Origin: Catelliglobosispora koreensis DSM 44566
Lineage (GTDB): Bacteria; Actinomycetota; Actinomycetes; Mycobacteriales; Micromonosporaceae
Direction: 5' to 3'
Assembly: GCF_000379685.1 (NCBI RefSeq)
Contig: NZ_KB903259.1
Span: 1 to 64,000, forward strand
Length of the DNA: 64,000 nucleotides
Numbering within the stretch: the stretch's first letter is position 1; each line of letters begins with the position of its first letter. The position numbers were made by a program, and so were the translations under genes. Below are positions 49,283 through 57,825 of this stretch, piece after piece. The notes below the pieces were generated by a model. That model worked only from the letters and a program-made list of their open reading frames with translations, did no database searches and was not told where the DNA came from.

Positions 49283-49573
49283 ATGCCCGTGGTGAACAAC
49301 TGCGCGGCTGGGCAGTGTGCATACAACATCGCCAAGGTGTGCCACGCACTGGCGATCACTGTCGGCAACAAAGGCCAGGCCAGCTGCGAGACGTACTTCG
49401 GGGTCGCGATGAAGGGCGGGGACCGTTCCACCCCCGGCCACGTCGGTGCCTGCAAGATGCTGGACTGCGCGCACAACGTCGATCTGGAGTGCCAGGCGCC
49501 AGGTATCTCCGTGGGCATGCAGGCAGACCTGCCCAGCTGCGTGACCTACCAGCCCGTTCTCCAGCCCGTGTGA
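49283..49573 (+). CDS. DUF1540-type cysteine-rich small protein
   Basis: A 96-aa protein with two similar cysteine modules of the DUF1540 type (NNCAAGQCAYNIAKVCHALAI, then C in ASCETYF; and GACKMLDCAHNVDLECQAPGI, then C in PSCVTYQP). Four spaced cysteines per module suggest metal binding. Function unknown. The preferred ATG has GGGAG 6 bases upstream; in-frame GTG or ATG codons occur up to five codons earlier. A TTGACA lies about 100 bases upstream. Confidence 0.75.
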   Translation: MPVVNNCAAGQCAYNIAKVCHALAITVGNKGQASCETYFGVAMKGGDRSTPGHVGACKMLDCAHNVDLECQAPGISVGMQADLPSCVTYQPVLQPV

Positions 49574-49622
49574 TGCCTTCCAGGCCCTCACGGGGCCAGT
49601 TGCCGCGTACTGGGCTGAGGCC

Positions 49623-50324
49623 ATGTCAATGCATGCTCGCCAGCGCATGGCGCTAGCGCGAAAGGTCGTGGACGTCTTCGGGGGCCGGGTATCGTGCACG
49701 CTCGGCATCGATGTTGACGGCGGCGACGATGAGGTGGAGCGGTGGTTTCTGGCAGCCACGCTGTTCGGCGCCCGCATCTCGGCCAGGATTGTGGGGCAGG
49801 CGTTTCATGAGCTTGACCGGGCCGGTCTCGTCAGAGTCGATCAGGCCAGGCATCTATTGTGGGCGGATCTTGTCCGCCTCCTGGACCAGGGCGGTTACGT
49901 CCGCTACGACTTCCGGACGGCAACCAGGCTGCTGGACCTTTCCGAACGTGTTCACGAGCGATACGGCGGGCGGGTATCGGCCATTGCCCGCGAGGCGGAC
50001 ACCTATCCAGCGTTACATGCCGCCCTCGACGCACTGCCGGGCTGGGGACCCGTCACCGCCGGTATTTTCCTGCGTGAGCTGCGCGGGGTCTGGGACGGTG
50101 CCGACCCGCCGCTGGACGAGCACGCGCTGGCCGCCGCTCACCATCTGCGTCTGCTCACGGACACGGACCCGCCGCTGACGCAAATCACTGGACTCGCCCA
50201 CGCCGCAGGGCTGGATCCACGGGATCTAGAAGGCGGCCTGGTTCAGCTTGCCCTTCGCCACGCCGCACACATGGGCGGATGTCCGGGCGGCCCCGCATGC
50301 GCCGCAATTAATCAGGGGCAGTGA
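49623..50324 (+). CDS. Helix-hairpin-helix protein (DNA-glycosylase-like)
   Basis: A 233-aa protein resembling the endonuclease III/HhH-GPD fold: helical N-terminal part with WFLAATLFGARISARIVGQAFHEL, a hairpin LPGWGPVTAGIFLREL, and a C-terminal cysteine pair (GGCPGGPAC). The catalytic Lys/Asp of true glycosylases are not evident, nor is a complete 4Fe-4S cluster loop, so it may be a binding protein only. Same strand as and 49 bases after the DUF1540 gene. Confidence 0.7.
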   Translation: MSMHARQRMALARKVVDVFGGRVSCTLGIDVDGGDDEVERWFLAATLFGARISARIVGQAFHELDRAGLVRVDQARHLLWADLVRLLDQGGYVRYDFRTATRLLDLSERVHERYGGRVSAIAREADTYPALHAALDALPGWGPVTAGIFLRELRGVWDGADPPLDEHALAAAHHLRLLTDTDPPLTQITGLAHAAGLDPRDLEGGLVQLALRHAAHMGGCPGGPACAAINQGQ

Positions 50325-50573
50325 ATGGGTGCGCCACAGCGGTCCCCCAGCCGGCCTGTTCATCACATCCCTGGCCTGTATCAGCACTTCCTTATCCGAA
50401 ACGCCCGGGCTGCCGAATACGGTTTCCGCCCACCCATGCAGGCGCCAGCGTCAGGCACAGGCGGCCCCGCGCCACGATATGTGCCTCGCGGCTGTCATCA
50501 TGCTCTGCCTAACCGTGGCCGACGCTACTCCCCGCACAGACTATTCAGGCCGAAGTTGATGACCGCCGGCCAT

Positions 50574-51011
50574 TCACTTGCGGTTGGCGGAAACGGCCTT
50601 TGGTTTGCCGGCACTGGATTCTGGCTTGGCTGTTTCGATCGCGATCGTGCGGCCCGCTGGAGCCTTCTTGGCCACGGGGATGGTGACTTCCAGGATCCCC
50701 TTGTCGTAGCTGGCGTGAATGTTGGCCTCGTCGGCGCCCGGTGGCAGCGTCGCCGACCGGTGCAGTGCGCCGTACCGGAATTCGGTGCGGTGGTTTCCTT
50801 TCTTGTGCTTGGTGCGTTCGGCATCGATGCTGAGCATGCCGTGGTCCACGGAGACCTTGATGTCAGCAGGCTCCATGCCAGGCAGCTCGGCGCGGATCTT
50901 GTAGGCGTTGTCTTCGACGCTTTCCTCTACCCGGATCAGGTGCGTGTGCGCGGGATCCCAATCCAGCAGATCATCCAGCCGCCCAAATAGGCGTGGTACC
51001 AGCGTAGTCAT
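50574..51011 (-). CDS. Hsp20/alpha-crystallin small heat-shock protein
   Basis: A 145-aa small heat-shock protein with a short N-terminal arm (MTTLVPRLFGRLDDLLDW), the alpha-crystallin domain (about 30-120: YKIRAELPGMEPADIKVSVDHGMLSIDAERT; YGALHRSATLPPGAD; YDKGILEVTIPV) and a basic C-terminal tail. It is an ATP-independent chaperone; the mycobacterial counterpart HspX is a hallmark of the DosR response. GGGGGAAGAG precedes ATG 51011. A weak box-like sequence at 51030-51042 is not convincing. The gap 50325-50573 shows nothing. Confidence 0.93.
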   Translation of the reverse strand: MTTLVPRLFGRLDDLLDWDPAHTHLIRVEESVEDNAYKIRAELPGMEPADIKVSVDHGMLSIDAERTKHKKGNHRTEFRYGALHRSATLPPGADEANIHASYDKGILEVTIPVAKKAPAGRTIAIETAKPESSAGKPKAVSANRK

Positions 51012-51161
51012 CACTCTTCCCCCATGCCTGAGTCCAAAACCCTTCAATCACATCTCATCAGACGATTGCCGGTCACCTGGGCCAAACCACAGATGAGCCC
51101 GACCCGGCTCGGCCTTGAAATGTGCACGGTTCGACAAGGCGCACCGGCGGTGAGGCGCTGT

Positions 51162-52199
51162 CTAGGTGAGGCGATCAGGGATCAGGATGCCGCGGCCACG
51201 CAGGCGCCCGGCGTCGAGATCGTCCATGGCGTCGTTGACCGCGTCGAGTGGGTACTGGTGGGTCAGCAGCTTCACTTGCCCGGTTGCGGCCAGTGCCATC
51301 AGCTCAGCGAGGTCGTTGTAGGAGCCGACGAGGTTGCCGATGACGTTGCGTTCAGTGGAGATGACGTCAATCGCGGGCAGCTGGATGGTGCCACCGTATC
51401 CGATGACGTAGTGACTGCCGGCGCGCCTGGTCATGGCCCACGAGTCTTGCTCGGCGCCACGTTCGCCCACAAAGTCGAGGACTACTTCGGCGCCTTTGCC
51501 GTCGGTGAGTTCCAGTACCCGTTGGACGTGTGTGCCGTCAGCGAGGATGGTTTCGCTGGCGCCCCAGTCAGGCGTAAGTGCGAGTGCTTCCTCGTTCGGG
51601 TCCAGGACCACGATGCGTGTCGCGGTCAGCGCCCGAAGGCACTGGACGCCGATGTGCCCCAAGCCGCCGGCGCCCACGACGACACAGGTCGTTCCTGGGT
51701 ACAGGTGCGGCACGGCTTTCTTGACCGCGTGGTAGGCCGTCAGGCCTGCGTCGGCGAGTGCCGCGACATCGGCCGGGCTGATGTGCGGTGGCAGCTTGAC
51801 GACCGAGCGGGCAGTCGTGCGCAGAACCTGCGCCATTCCGCCGTCGGTGTCGATGCCCGGGAACTTGCTGGCCTGGCAGTGGACGTCGTCACCGGCCCGG
51901 CAAGCCCGGCAGAAGCCGCAGGTGATTAGCGGATGCAAAATGACGGTGTCACCAGGCCGCAAATGCTCCACCGCCGGGCCGGCCTGCCGGACCCAGCCGG
52001 CGTTCTCATGGCCCAGCGTGTACGGCAGCCGGACATGGCTACGATCGGCCCACTGCCCTTCGACGATGTGTAAGTCGGTGCGGCACAAGCCGGCGCCACC
52101 GATATCGACCAGAACGTCATACGGCGATTCGATCGCCGGGATGGTGATTTGTTCCAGGCGTGGACGCTCATGGTAAGCGTGGAGCCGGACGGCCTTCAC
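51162..52199 (-). CDS. Zinc-dependent alcohol dehydrogenase
   Basis: A 345-aa medium-chain dehydrogenase. Catalytic zinc ligands are Cys in GLCRTDLH and the His-Glu pair of GHENAGW; structural zinc is held by the four cysteines of CGFCRACRAGDDVHC; the cofactor site is VVGAGGLGHIGVQ with Asp in VVLDPN, indicating NAD. It probably oxidises or reduces short-chain alcohols and aldehydes and could regenerate NAD+ at low oxygen. Divergent from the SnoaL-like gene across 84 bases. Confidence 0.94.
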   Translation of the reverse strand: MKAVRLHAYHERPRLEQITIPAIESPYDVLVDIGGAGLCRTDLHIVEGQWADRSHVRLPYTLGHENAGWVRQAGPAVEHLRPGDTVILHPLITCGFCRACRAGDDVHCQASKFPGIDTDGGMAQVLRTTARSVVKLPPHISPADVAALADAGLTAYHAVKKAVPHLYPGTTCVVVGAGGLGHIGVQCLRALTATRIVVLDPNEEALALTPDWGASETILADGTHVQRVLELTDGKGAEVVLDFVGERGAEQDSWAMTRRAGSHYVIGYGGTIQLPAIDVISTERNVIGNLVGSYNDLAELMALAATGQVKLLTHQYPLDAVNDAMDDLDAGRLRGRGILIPDRLT

Positions 52200-52283
52200 C
52201 GCTTCAGCCTAGTCGATATCGCTGCCCCGGCCGCCGCACACATGGAGAATCAAAGTGAGCATCCTGATCCGCCGGGGGTAGCC

Positions 52284-52631
52284 ATGACAGCAATGCGCAG
52301 TGCCGAGGAAGTGTTCACGCACCACGGGCAAGCCCTGGGTGCCGAGAACCTCGAAGATATCGTCTCCGATTACGCCGACGACGCCATCCTTGTGGTGCAA
52401 GGCAAGATCTACCGGGGCAAAGACGGCGCAAGGGCCGTCTTCACCCAGCTCCTGCAAGATGTGCCGCAGGCGGCATGGGACCTTGACACCGTCTTCGCCG
52501 ACGACGTGCTGTACCTGGAATGGAAGGCACGCAGCAAAGGCCGTCACGTCGACGACGGAGTCGATACATTCATCTTTCACAACGGTCAAATCCGTGTTCA
52601 GACCGTCAAATACACCGTTCAGCAAGACTAA
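52284..52631 (+). CDS. SnoaL-like (NTF2-fold) protein
   Basis: A 115-aa NTF2-fold protein (VFTHHGQALGAENLEDIVSDYADDAILVV; YRGKDGARAVFTQLLQD; VDTFIFHNGQIRVQTVKY) of the SnoaL-like group, which includes isomerases, cyclases and pure binding proteins. The active residues cannot be assigned. ATG 52284 follows a GGGGG site; the frame remains open upstream. No box is found in the divergent gap with the alcohol dehydrogenase. Confidence 0.85.
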   Translation: MTAMRSAEEVFTHHGQALGAENLEDIVSDYADDAILVVQGKIYRGKDGARAVFTQLLQDVPQAAWDLDTVFADDVLYLEWKARSKGRHVDDGVDTFIFHNGQIRVQTVKYTVQQD

Positions 52632-52988
52632 TTGGGCACGCAAAAGGCGTAAGCCTCAACGCATCGCATTCGAGGCCGGGGCGGCCGAACGCCGGTGAGC
52701 GTAATAGCCGGCCTCAATGCACGGCAGAAGAACTCGGTGCCGAACCCACTGCGGCAACGGGTGTCCCTGATGTCCGCGGGGCTACCGGAAGAGACGAGTA
52801 AGCATGCGCCGCAGCTTGCGGCTGTAATGCGGCTGAGCCCGGTTGCCGGCCTCCATAACGCGGTGGTCGCCTCGTCCCTGCCGGCCCGAGGGCCACAACT
52901 GCTGCCATCCCTGGCGTAGCCATGGCAGCTTCGCCGAAAGCCTCATCAGATCCTCCATTCCGGGGAGTTAGCCGATCGGCTGAAGGTG
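52632..52988. other. Gene-free interval
   Basis: This 357-base stretch has only short, unconvincing frames on both strands and no box or strong hairpin. It could be the residue of a lost gene. Confidence 0.5.
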
Positions 52989-54302
52989 TCAAATGGTGCC
53001 TGTCGCGTGTTTGAGATGCTGGGTGAACCAGTCGCGGGCCAGATGTGCCATCGAGGCAAGGGTTCCCGGCTCCTCAAACAGGTGTGTCGCCTCCGCAACG
53101 ACGGAAAGCTCGTGCGGGCACCGCAGTTCGTCAGCCGCTTCACGGTTGAGCTCAAGCACCATGTCGTCGGCGCCGCCGACGATGAGCAGCGTGGGTGCGC
53201 GTACGGCAGACAGGCGGCTCATCGCGAGGTCTGGCCGTCCGCCCCGGGAAACGACAGCAGCCACATCAGCACCGGGCTCGGCTGCGGCCCACAGCGCAGC
53301 ACCGCCGCCGGTGCTGGCGCCGAACCAGCCGATCGGCAGCGTGGCCGCCCACGGCTGGGCGCGCACCCACGCGGTTACCGCAGTTAGCCGCCCGGCGAGC
53401 AGTTCGATGTCGAAAACGTTCGCCCGGTTTGCCTCTTCGCCGGTGGTGAGCAGATCGAACAGAAGCGTGGCGATACCCGCTTCGTTAAGCACCTGGGCAA
53501 CGTAGGTGTTGCGGGGGCTGTGGCGGCTGCTGCCACTGCCGTGCACGAAGATGACCACACTTGACGCGCCCGCCGGCACGGTGAGGTTCCCGGCCAGAGC
53601 AACGGCTCCCGCGTTCACCTGCACCTCACCTTCGATCGTGGAAGGCAAGCCGGATGAACCGGCCGGTCCTGTTGTCGCCTTGGAGAGCAAGGCGACAACA
53701 TCGTCGTCGGAAACCTGGCGGAAGTCGGCATACCATTCGCCGACAGCCTGAAACCGCAGTGGCGTATGGGCGCATACGACTTCGTCAGCGGTGGCGCGAA
53801 GCCTGTCGAGCGCGTCGGCGGAAGCGACTGGTACCGCAAGGACAACCTTTGCCGCACCGTAGGCCCTGGCCACTTGGCAGGCCGCCGCGGCGGTGGATCC
53901 CGTGGCGATGCCGTCGTCGACGATGACAGCGATCCGCCCGGCCAGCGCTACAGGTGCCCGGCCGGAGCGAAACAGGGTTGCCCGCCGGTGCACCTGCCCG
54001 GTTTCAGCGTGCTGGGCGCTGGCCAGTTCTTCCTCAGTCACCCCGGCCATCCGGATCACCGGCAGGTTGAGAACCAGCACGTCTCCTTCGCCAACGGCGC
54101 CCATGGCCAGTTCCGGCTGCCCGGGCACGCCAAGTTTTCGCACCACAATGACATCCAGCGGGGCCTGCAAAGCTTGCGCGACTTCGAAAGCCACGGGTAC
54201 CCCGCCACGGGGCAGGCCCAGGATCACCACATCCTGTCCCCGCAACCCCGACAGCCGTCTGGCAAGTTCCTGTCCAGCGTGGCGGCGATCGGCGAACATC
54301 AC
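52989..54302 (-). CDS. Phosphoribosyltransferase - dienelactone hydrolase fusion
   Basis: A 437-aa two-domain protein. Residues about 1-215 are a type I phosphoribosyltransferase with the PRPP motif VIVDDGIATGSTAAA. Residues about 225-437 are an alpha/beta hydrolase of the dienelactone-hydrolase type (VIFVHGSGSSRHS, nucleophile in WFGASTGGG, Asp in VGGADDMV, His in EATHLFEEPG). M. tuberculosis Rv0571c has the same fusion and is in the DosR regulon. GTG 54302 overlaps the stop of the DUF1918 gene. Substrates unknown. Confidence 0.92.
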   Translation of the reverse strand: MMFADRRHAGQELARRLSGLRGQDVVILGLPRGGVPVAFEVAQALQAPLDVIVVRKLGVPGQPELAMGAVGEGDVLVLNLPVIRMAGVTEEELASAQHAETGQVHRRATLFRSGRAPVALAGRIAVIVDDGIATGSTAAAACQVARAYGAAKVVLAVPVASADALDRLRATADEVVCAHTPLRFQAVGEWYADFRQVSDDDVVALLSKATTGPAGSSGLPSTIEGEVQVNAGAVALAGNLTVPAGASSVVIFVHGSGSSRHSPRNTYVAQVLNEAGIATLLFDLLTTGEEANRANVFDIELLAGRLTAVTAWVRAQPWAATLPIGWFGASTGGGAALWAAAEPGADVAAVVSRGGRPDLAMSRLSAVRAPTLLIVGGADDMVLELNREAADELRCPHELSVVAEATHLFEEPGTLASMAHLARDWFTQHLKHATGTI

Positions 54303-54502
54303 GCCTGCCCGCCAGAGGGTTTGAATTCGATATGACAGTCAGGCCCAGGGACATACAGCGCCTCATGCGCGGTGTCGAGCCACCGGACCCAGTACGGTGG
54401 GCTGCCGTCCTCGTGCTGCAGGCGCGTCACGACGCCTACCCTGCGCGCGACGTCAAGCTGATGGCTTTCCAGCACCAGTCTGTCTCCGACTTTTGCCTTC
54501 AT
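54299..54502 (-). CDS. DUF1918 protein
   Basis: A 67-aa beta-rich protein of the DUF1918 family (VGDRLVLES, VGVVTRLQHEDGSPPYWVRWLDTAHEALYVPGPDC). Rv0569 of M. tuberculosis, a DosR-regulated protein, is of this family; it has been proposed to bind nucleic acid but its role is unsettled. AAGGGA precedes ATG 54502. Its stop overlaps the start of the phosphoribosyltransferase fusion, so the two are coupled, in a pairing reminiscent of the Rv0569-Rv0571c locus. Confidence 0.9.
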   Translation of the reverse strand: MKAKVGDRLVLESHQLDVARRVGVVTRLQHEDGSPPYWVRWLDTAHEALYVPGPDCHIEFKPSGGQA

Positions 54503-54574
54503 GATCAGTCCCTTAGATGGCCGGCGAATGCTGCTCCCCGCTTCACTGTGAGCCTGACTTGCGCCAGGCCGGTA

Positions 54575-54588
54575 GGGACCTTGGACCC
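54575..54588. promoter_or_regulatory. DosR/DevR-like box in the divergent gap
   Basis: GGGACCTTGGACCC, extended to AGGGACC-TT-GGACCCT, lies between the DUF1918 gene (72 bases to ATG 54502) and the Vms1-like gene (89 bases to ATG 54678). It could serve either or both. Confidence 0.6.
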
Positions 54589-54677
54589 TTATGCCCGGGT
54601 ATTGACGGGCGAAGGTCACCGCACCGCAGGCCGGATGGCACTGAATCCGGTCAGGCGCTAAGCGAAGGCTTGCAGGT

Positions 54678-55811
54678 ATGACTACCGCATCGATCGCCCC
54701 TGCCGATTTACTTGACCTGGTACGTGACTTGCAGCCACGTGCAAGCGTGTTCCTTCACGCAGTACCGAAAGCTGTGGACCTCGACATCGGAGAAGACCTG
54801 CGAACCCGCTGGCGGAAGCTGGCAGAGCAACTGCGTGCGCAGGGCATCGACAAACCAACCCTGGCCGTTATTGAGCAACATATCGCCGCGCTGGCTGTCA
54901 CACCTGTGGCGGCGGCCGGGTACGCGTTGCTGGCCTCAGCGGGGACCATCCACTTGGCGCAGCCTATGCCTGGTGTAGTGACAGCCGACCGGGCCCGGTA
55001 TTCAGCGCCGCCGGAGCTGCTGCCGCTGCTGGCCTGGTGGCAGCAACATCCCGCCTACGTATCTGTGCTTATCGATCGTGCGGGCGCCGAGGTGACGGCC
55101 GTACCCGCCGCAGCGCTCGCGGGTAACACCGTCACGGTGACCGGGCCCGACGATGAGATCGAACGCAACGCCCCCGGCGGCTGGGCTCAGGCCCGCTACC
55201 AGCGGCGTGCGGAAGACTCGTGGCACCACAACGCCGTGGCCGTCGCCCAGTCGGCTGTCGAAGCATTTGACGCGGTCAAAGCCGACCTGCTGGTGATCGC
55301 AGGCGATGTGCGGGCCGTCCAGATGCTCCGCGACCACCTGCACAAACACGTGCGACGCGACCTGCACGTGAGCGTGGTACGCGGCGGGCGCAGCCCAGAT
55401 GGCTCGACGCAGGCACACCTGCGCGCCGTCGCCGATGCCGTCGCCGAGTATGCCAACACCCGCACCGCGGCGCTACTAGACCAAAGCACCTCCAGCCCCA
55501 TCGGAGATGCCGTGGAGGGTGTGCCCGCCACACTGGCAGCGCTGGCTGAAGGTCGGCTGCAAACGCTGTTCGTCACCGGCGAACCCGCTAGCGAACGGCA
55601 GGCCTGGGCCGGGCCAGGCATCTTGTGTACCGAGCGTCCGCAAGCCACACCAGACGTGCCGCTGATCGCCGGAGGGCTGGCAGATATCGCCGTTCGGGCA
55701 GCGCTGCTCACCGGCGCCAGCGTGCACGTGCTCACCGCCGCCCAAGCCGCGGCATTCGACGGCCACATTGGCGGGCTATGCCGCTATCGCCCGGCGCCCG
55801 CCGTGAGCTGA
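54678..55811 (+). CDS. Vms1/Rv2629-like (baeRF) protein
   Basis: A 377-aa protein of the bacterial eRF1-like family that contains Rv2629, now often named Vms1/Ankzf1-type peptidyl-tRNA hydrolases. Segments typical of the family are PPELLPLLAWWQQHPAYVSVLIDRAGAEV, the W-x-H-N-A region after GGWAQARYQRRAEDSWHHNA, and the C-terminal pseudo-release-factor domain LIAGGLADIAVRAALLTGASVHVL. It may rescue stalled ribosomes during dormancy, by analogy only. Rv2629 is a DosR-regulon gene. Confidence 0.9.
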   Translation: MTTASIAPADLLDLVRDLQPRASVFLHAVPKAVDLDIGEDLRTRWRKLAEQLRAQGIDKPTLAVIEQHIAALAVTPVAAAGYALLASAGTIHLAQPMPGVVTADRARYSAPPELLPLLAWWQQHPAYVSVLIDRAGAEVTAVPAAALAGNTVTVTGPDDEIERNAPGGWAQARYQRRAEDSWHHNAVAVAQSAVEAFDAVKADLLVIAGDVRAVQMLRDHLHKHVRRDLHVSVVRGGRSPDGSTQAHLRAVADAVAEYANTRTAALLDQSTSSPIGDAVEGVPATLAALAEGRLQTLFVTGEPASERQAWAGPGILCTERPQATPDVPLIAGGLADIAVRAALLTGASVHVLTAAQAAAFDGHIGGLCRYRPAPAVS

Positions 55812-56262
55812 TGCGTGCCGTAGACCAAAACGGGGCGAGTTACGGCGGGGTGCTGCCGGGTGGGGTCTACCGCGCCGGACCCGTTGGGCATCCCCGAACC
55901 CCGCACCCGTTGCCTGATCCCATCCGGGCGTGCGGCAAACCGCGGGCTCGCCGATCGGGCCGGGAAAGCCTGCGCGCTGGGGCCGGGAACCAGGCTAAGT
56001 CAGCGTCTAGACGCCGGCCGGCGTCGCGTACTTCCCCGGCTGGGCCGATGTGCCTTAGGCGCCGTCCGGAGCGCATCATCGTCACTACCACGCCAGCGCC
56101 GTCATATTTGACGTAGATGGTTGCGATAACGAGCCAATCCTGTACGCCCGGGTATAGCTCACTCACGCCGCGGATCCTGTGGAGAGTCTGGGACCTGTTC
56201 GTCCGTTGTTGACCCGGTGGGCCGGGTGCTTGATATGACAATGGAGGTATCGAAGTAGGGAG
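55812..56262. other. Intergenic stretch before the formate dehydrogenase genes
   Basis: No credible gene lies in these 451 bases; minus-strand frames lack start sites and family character. A GGGACCTGTTCGTC sequence (56190-56203) is a weak DosR-like candidate 59 bases before GTG 56263. Confidence 0.4.
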
Positions 56263-57825
56263 TTGGTGGTGGGGGAGTTCGCTGCTGGGCATCGCGTGAC
56301 GGAGGGCCTTCGCAGTGCTCAGGCCTGGCCTGGCGTCATCACGGCGCCGGGTGAGCAGGACCTTGCCCGTGTGCTTGAGGTGCCGGTGGCCGTCGTGCAT
56401 GGGGCCGCTTCGTATTATGCGGACTTCGCGGGGCGGTGGGGCCGTCGGCATATCCGCGTTTGCACCGGAACGGCGTGCTTTGCCGCTAGCGGTGGTGGCG
56501 GGCATGTCCGTGACGTGGAGAATGCCGTGCAGGTCACGGTGGGCGGGTGTTCGGCCGACGGTGAGGTTTCGCTGCAGGGTGTGCATTGTCTTGGCTATTG
56601 CTATGCCGGCCCGGCCGCGCTCGATGGTGAAACCCCTTGCGCTGGGCCAGATTTGGCGGCCCAGCTTGCCGGGCAGGCGCCCCGGAAGGCACCGGCGGTC
56701 CCGGTGAGTGTCCTTTCGCATCCGTCGCTCATCGACTCGGCGCCGCCGTGGACGGCTTGGAGCCAGGTGCGCAGCTCGGGTGGCAAGTATCAGGTGCTGC
56801 GTGAGGTCGCGGTCGCCGGGTTGCGGGGGCGTGGTGGAGCGGGCTTTTCCACGGCGAAGAAGTGGCAGGCGGTCGCGGGGTTTCCCGGGGTGCGCTATGT
56901 GGTGGCGAATGGCGATGAGGGCGATCCGGGATCGTTTTCAGACCGTCTGCTGATGGAGCGGTACCCGGAGAAGGTTCTTGAAGGTCTTGCTCTTGCCGGT
57001 CTGGCCTGTGGGGCGAAGGAGGGCTTCGTTTACGTCCGTTCGGAGTATCCCGCCGCGTTCGTGTCGATGACGTCGGCAGTGAAGCGGGCTCGGGACTCCG
57101 GGTTCCTCACTCCAGAAGTGTTTGAGGTGATGGTGATACGTGGCGCGGGTTCCTATGTGGCTGGAGAGGAGACATCGTTGCTGCGGTCGCTGGCGGGACG
57201 GCGGGCGACCGTGACAGCCAAGCCGCCATACCCCGCGCAGCAAGGAGTCGCGGTCAATAACGTGGAGACCTTGGCCAGTGTTCCCACCATCGTCAGCGGC
57301 GGTGGCGCAGCCTATGCCCGCCTCGGGCAGGCACCGGAAACAGGAACGATCCTGGTGTGCCTCAGCGAAATGTTCCGCCGGCCGGGGGCTTACGAGGTGG
57401 AGTTGGGGTCAGTGACGGTCCGCCAGCTTGTCGAGGACCTTGGTGGAGGACTGCGAGATGGGTTGCGCTTGGCCGCGGTGCAGATCGGCGGGCCGCTTGG
57501 CGGATTCCTTGGCCTGCACCAGCTTGACGTTCCGTTGCTCGACTCGGCCTTAACCGCCGCCGGTGCCGCCCTCGGGCATGGCGGGATCGTCGCTATCGAT
57601 GAGCGGGTTTCACCTGTGGCACTGGAGCATCATCTGTGGGAGTTCGCGGCCTCAGAAAGCTGCGGCACATGTACGCCGTGCCGGGAAGGCACCGCACTGG
57701 GTGCCGCTGACCCGGCGGCTGCGGAGAAATACCTGGGCCTGATGGAAAAAGCGAGTCTGTGCGCGTTTGGCCGCGGCGTCCCGCGTGCGGTGCGCAGCTT
57801 GCGGAAAGCTCTGGGGCAGCGATGA
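56263..57825 (+). CDS. Formate dehydrogenase NuoE-NuoF-type fused beta/gamma subunit
   Basis: A 520-aa flavoprotein diaphorase. Residues about 1-135 are a NuoE-type thioredoxin-like domain binding a [2Fe-2S] cluster (Cys in CTGTACF, GGCSADG and HCLGYC). The rest is NuoF: NADH/FMN site GLRGRGGAGFSTAKKW and NGDEGDPGSFSDR, a SLBB region, and the 4Fe-4S ligands SCGTCTPCREG plus a later Cys in SLCAFG. It passes electrons between the catalytic subunit and NAD+. The next ATG overlaps its stop (ATGA). In many NAD-linked formate dehydrogenases the two parts are separate FdsG and FdsB. Confidence 0.9.
   Translation: MVVGEFAAGHRVTEGLRSAQAWPGVITAPGEQDLARVLEVPVAVVHGAASYYADFAGRWGRRHIRVCTGTACFAASGGGGHVRDVENAVQVTVGGCSADGEVSLQGVHCLGYCYAGPAALDGETPCAGPDLAAQLAGQAPRKAPAVPVSVLSHPSLIDSAPPWTAWSQVRSSGGKYQVLREVAVAGLRGRGGAGFSTAKKWQAVAGFPGVRYVVANGDEGDPGSFSDRLLMERYPEKVLEGLALAGLACGAKEGFVYVRSEYPAAFVSMTSAVKRARDSGFLTPEVFEVMVIRGAGSYVAGEETSLLRSLAGRRATVTAKPPYPAQQGVAVNNVETLASVPTIVSGGGAAYARLGQAPETGTILVCLSEMFRRPGAYEVELGSVTVRQLVEDLGGGLRDGLRLAAVQIGGPLGGFLGLHQLDVPLLDSALTAAGAALGHGGIVAIDERVSPVALEHHLWEFAASESCGTCTPCREGTALGAADPAAAEKYLGLMEKASLCAFGRGVPRAVRSLRKALGQR

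Noticed and set aside
51030-51042. DosR-like sequence GGGTTTTGGACTC (minus strand) 19 bases before the Hsp20 start
   Set aside because: The left half site GGGAC is lost and the distance to the start is too short for a normal promoter.
51024-51929. A 301-codon plus-strand frame over the alcohol dehydrogenase
   Set aside because: Complement of conserved zinc-binding and cofactor motifs; no plausible protein.
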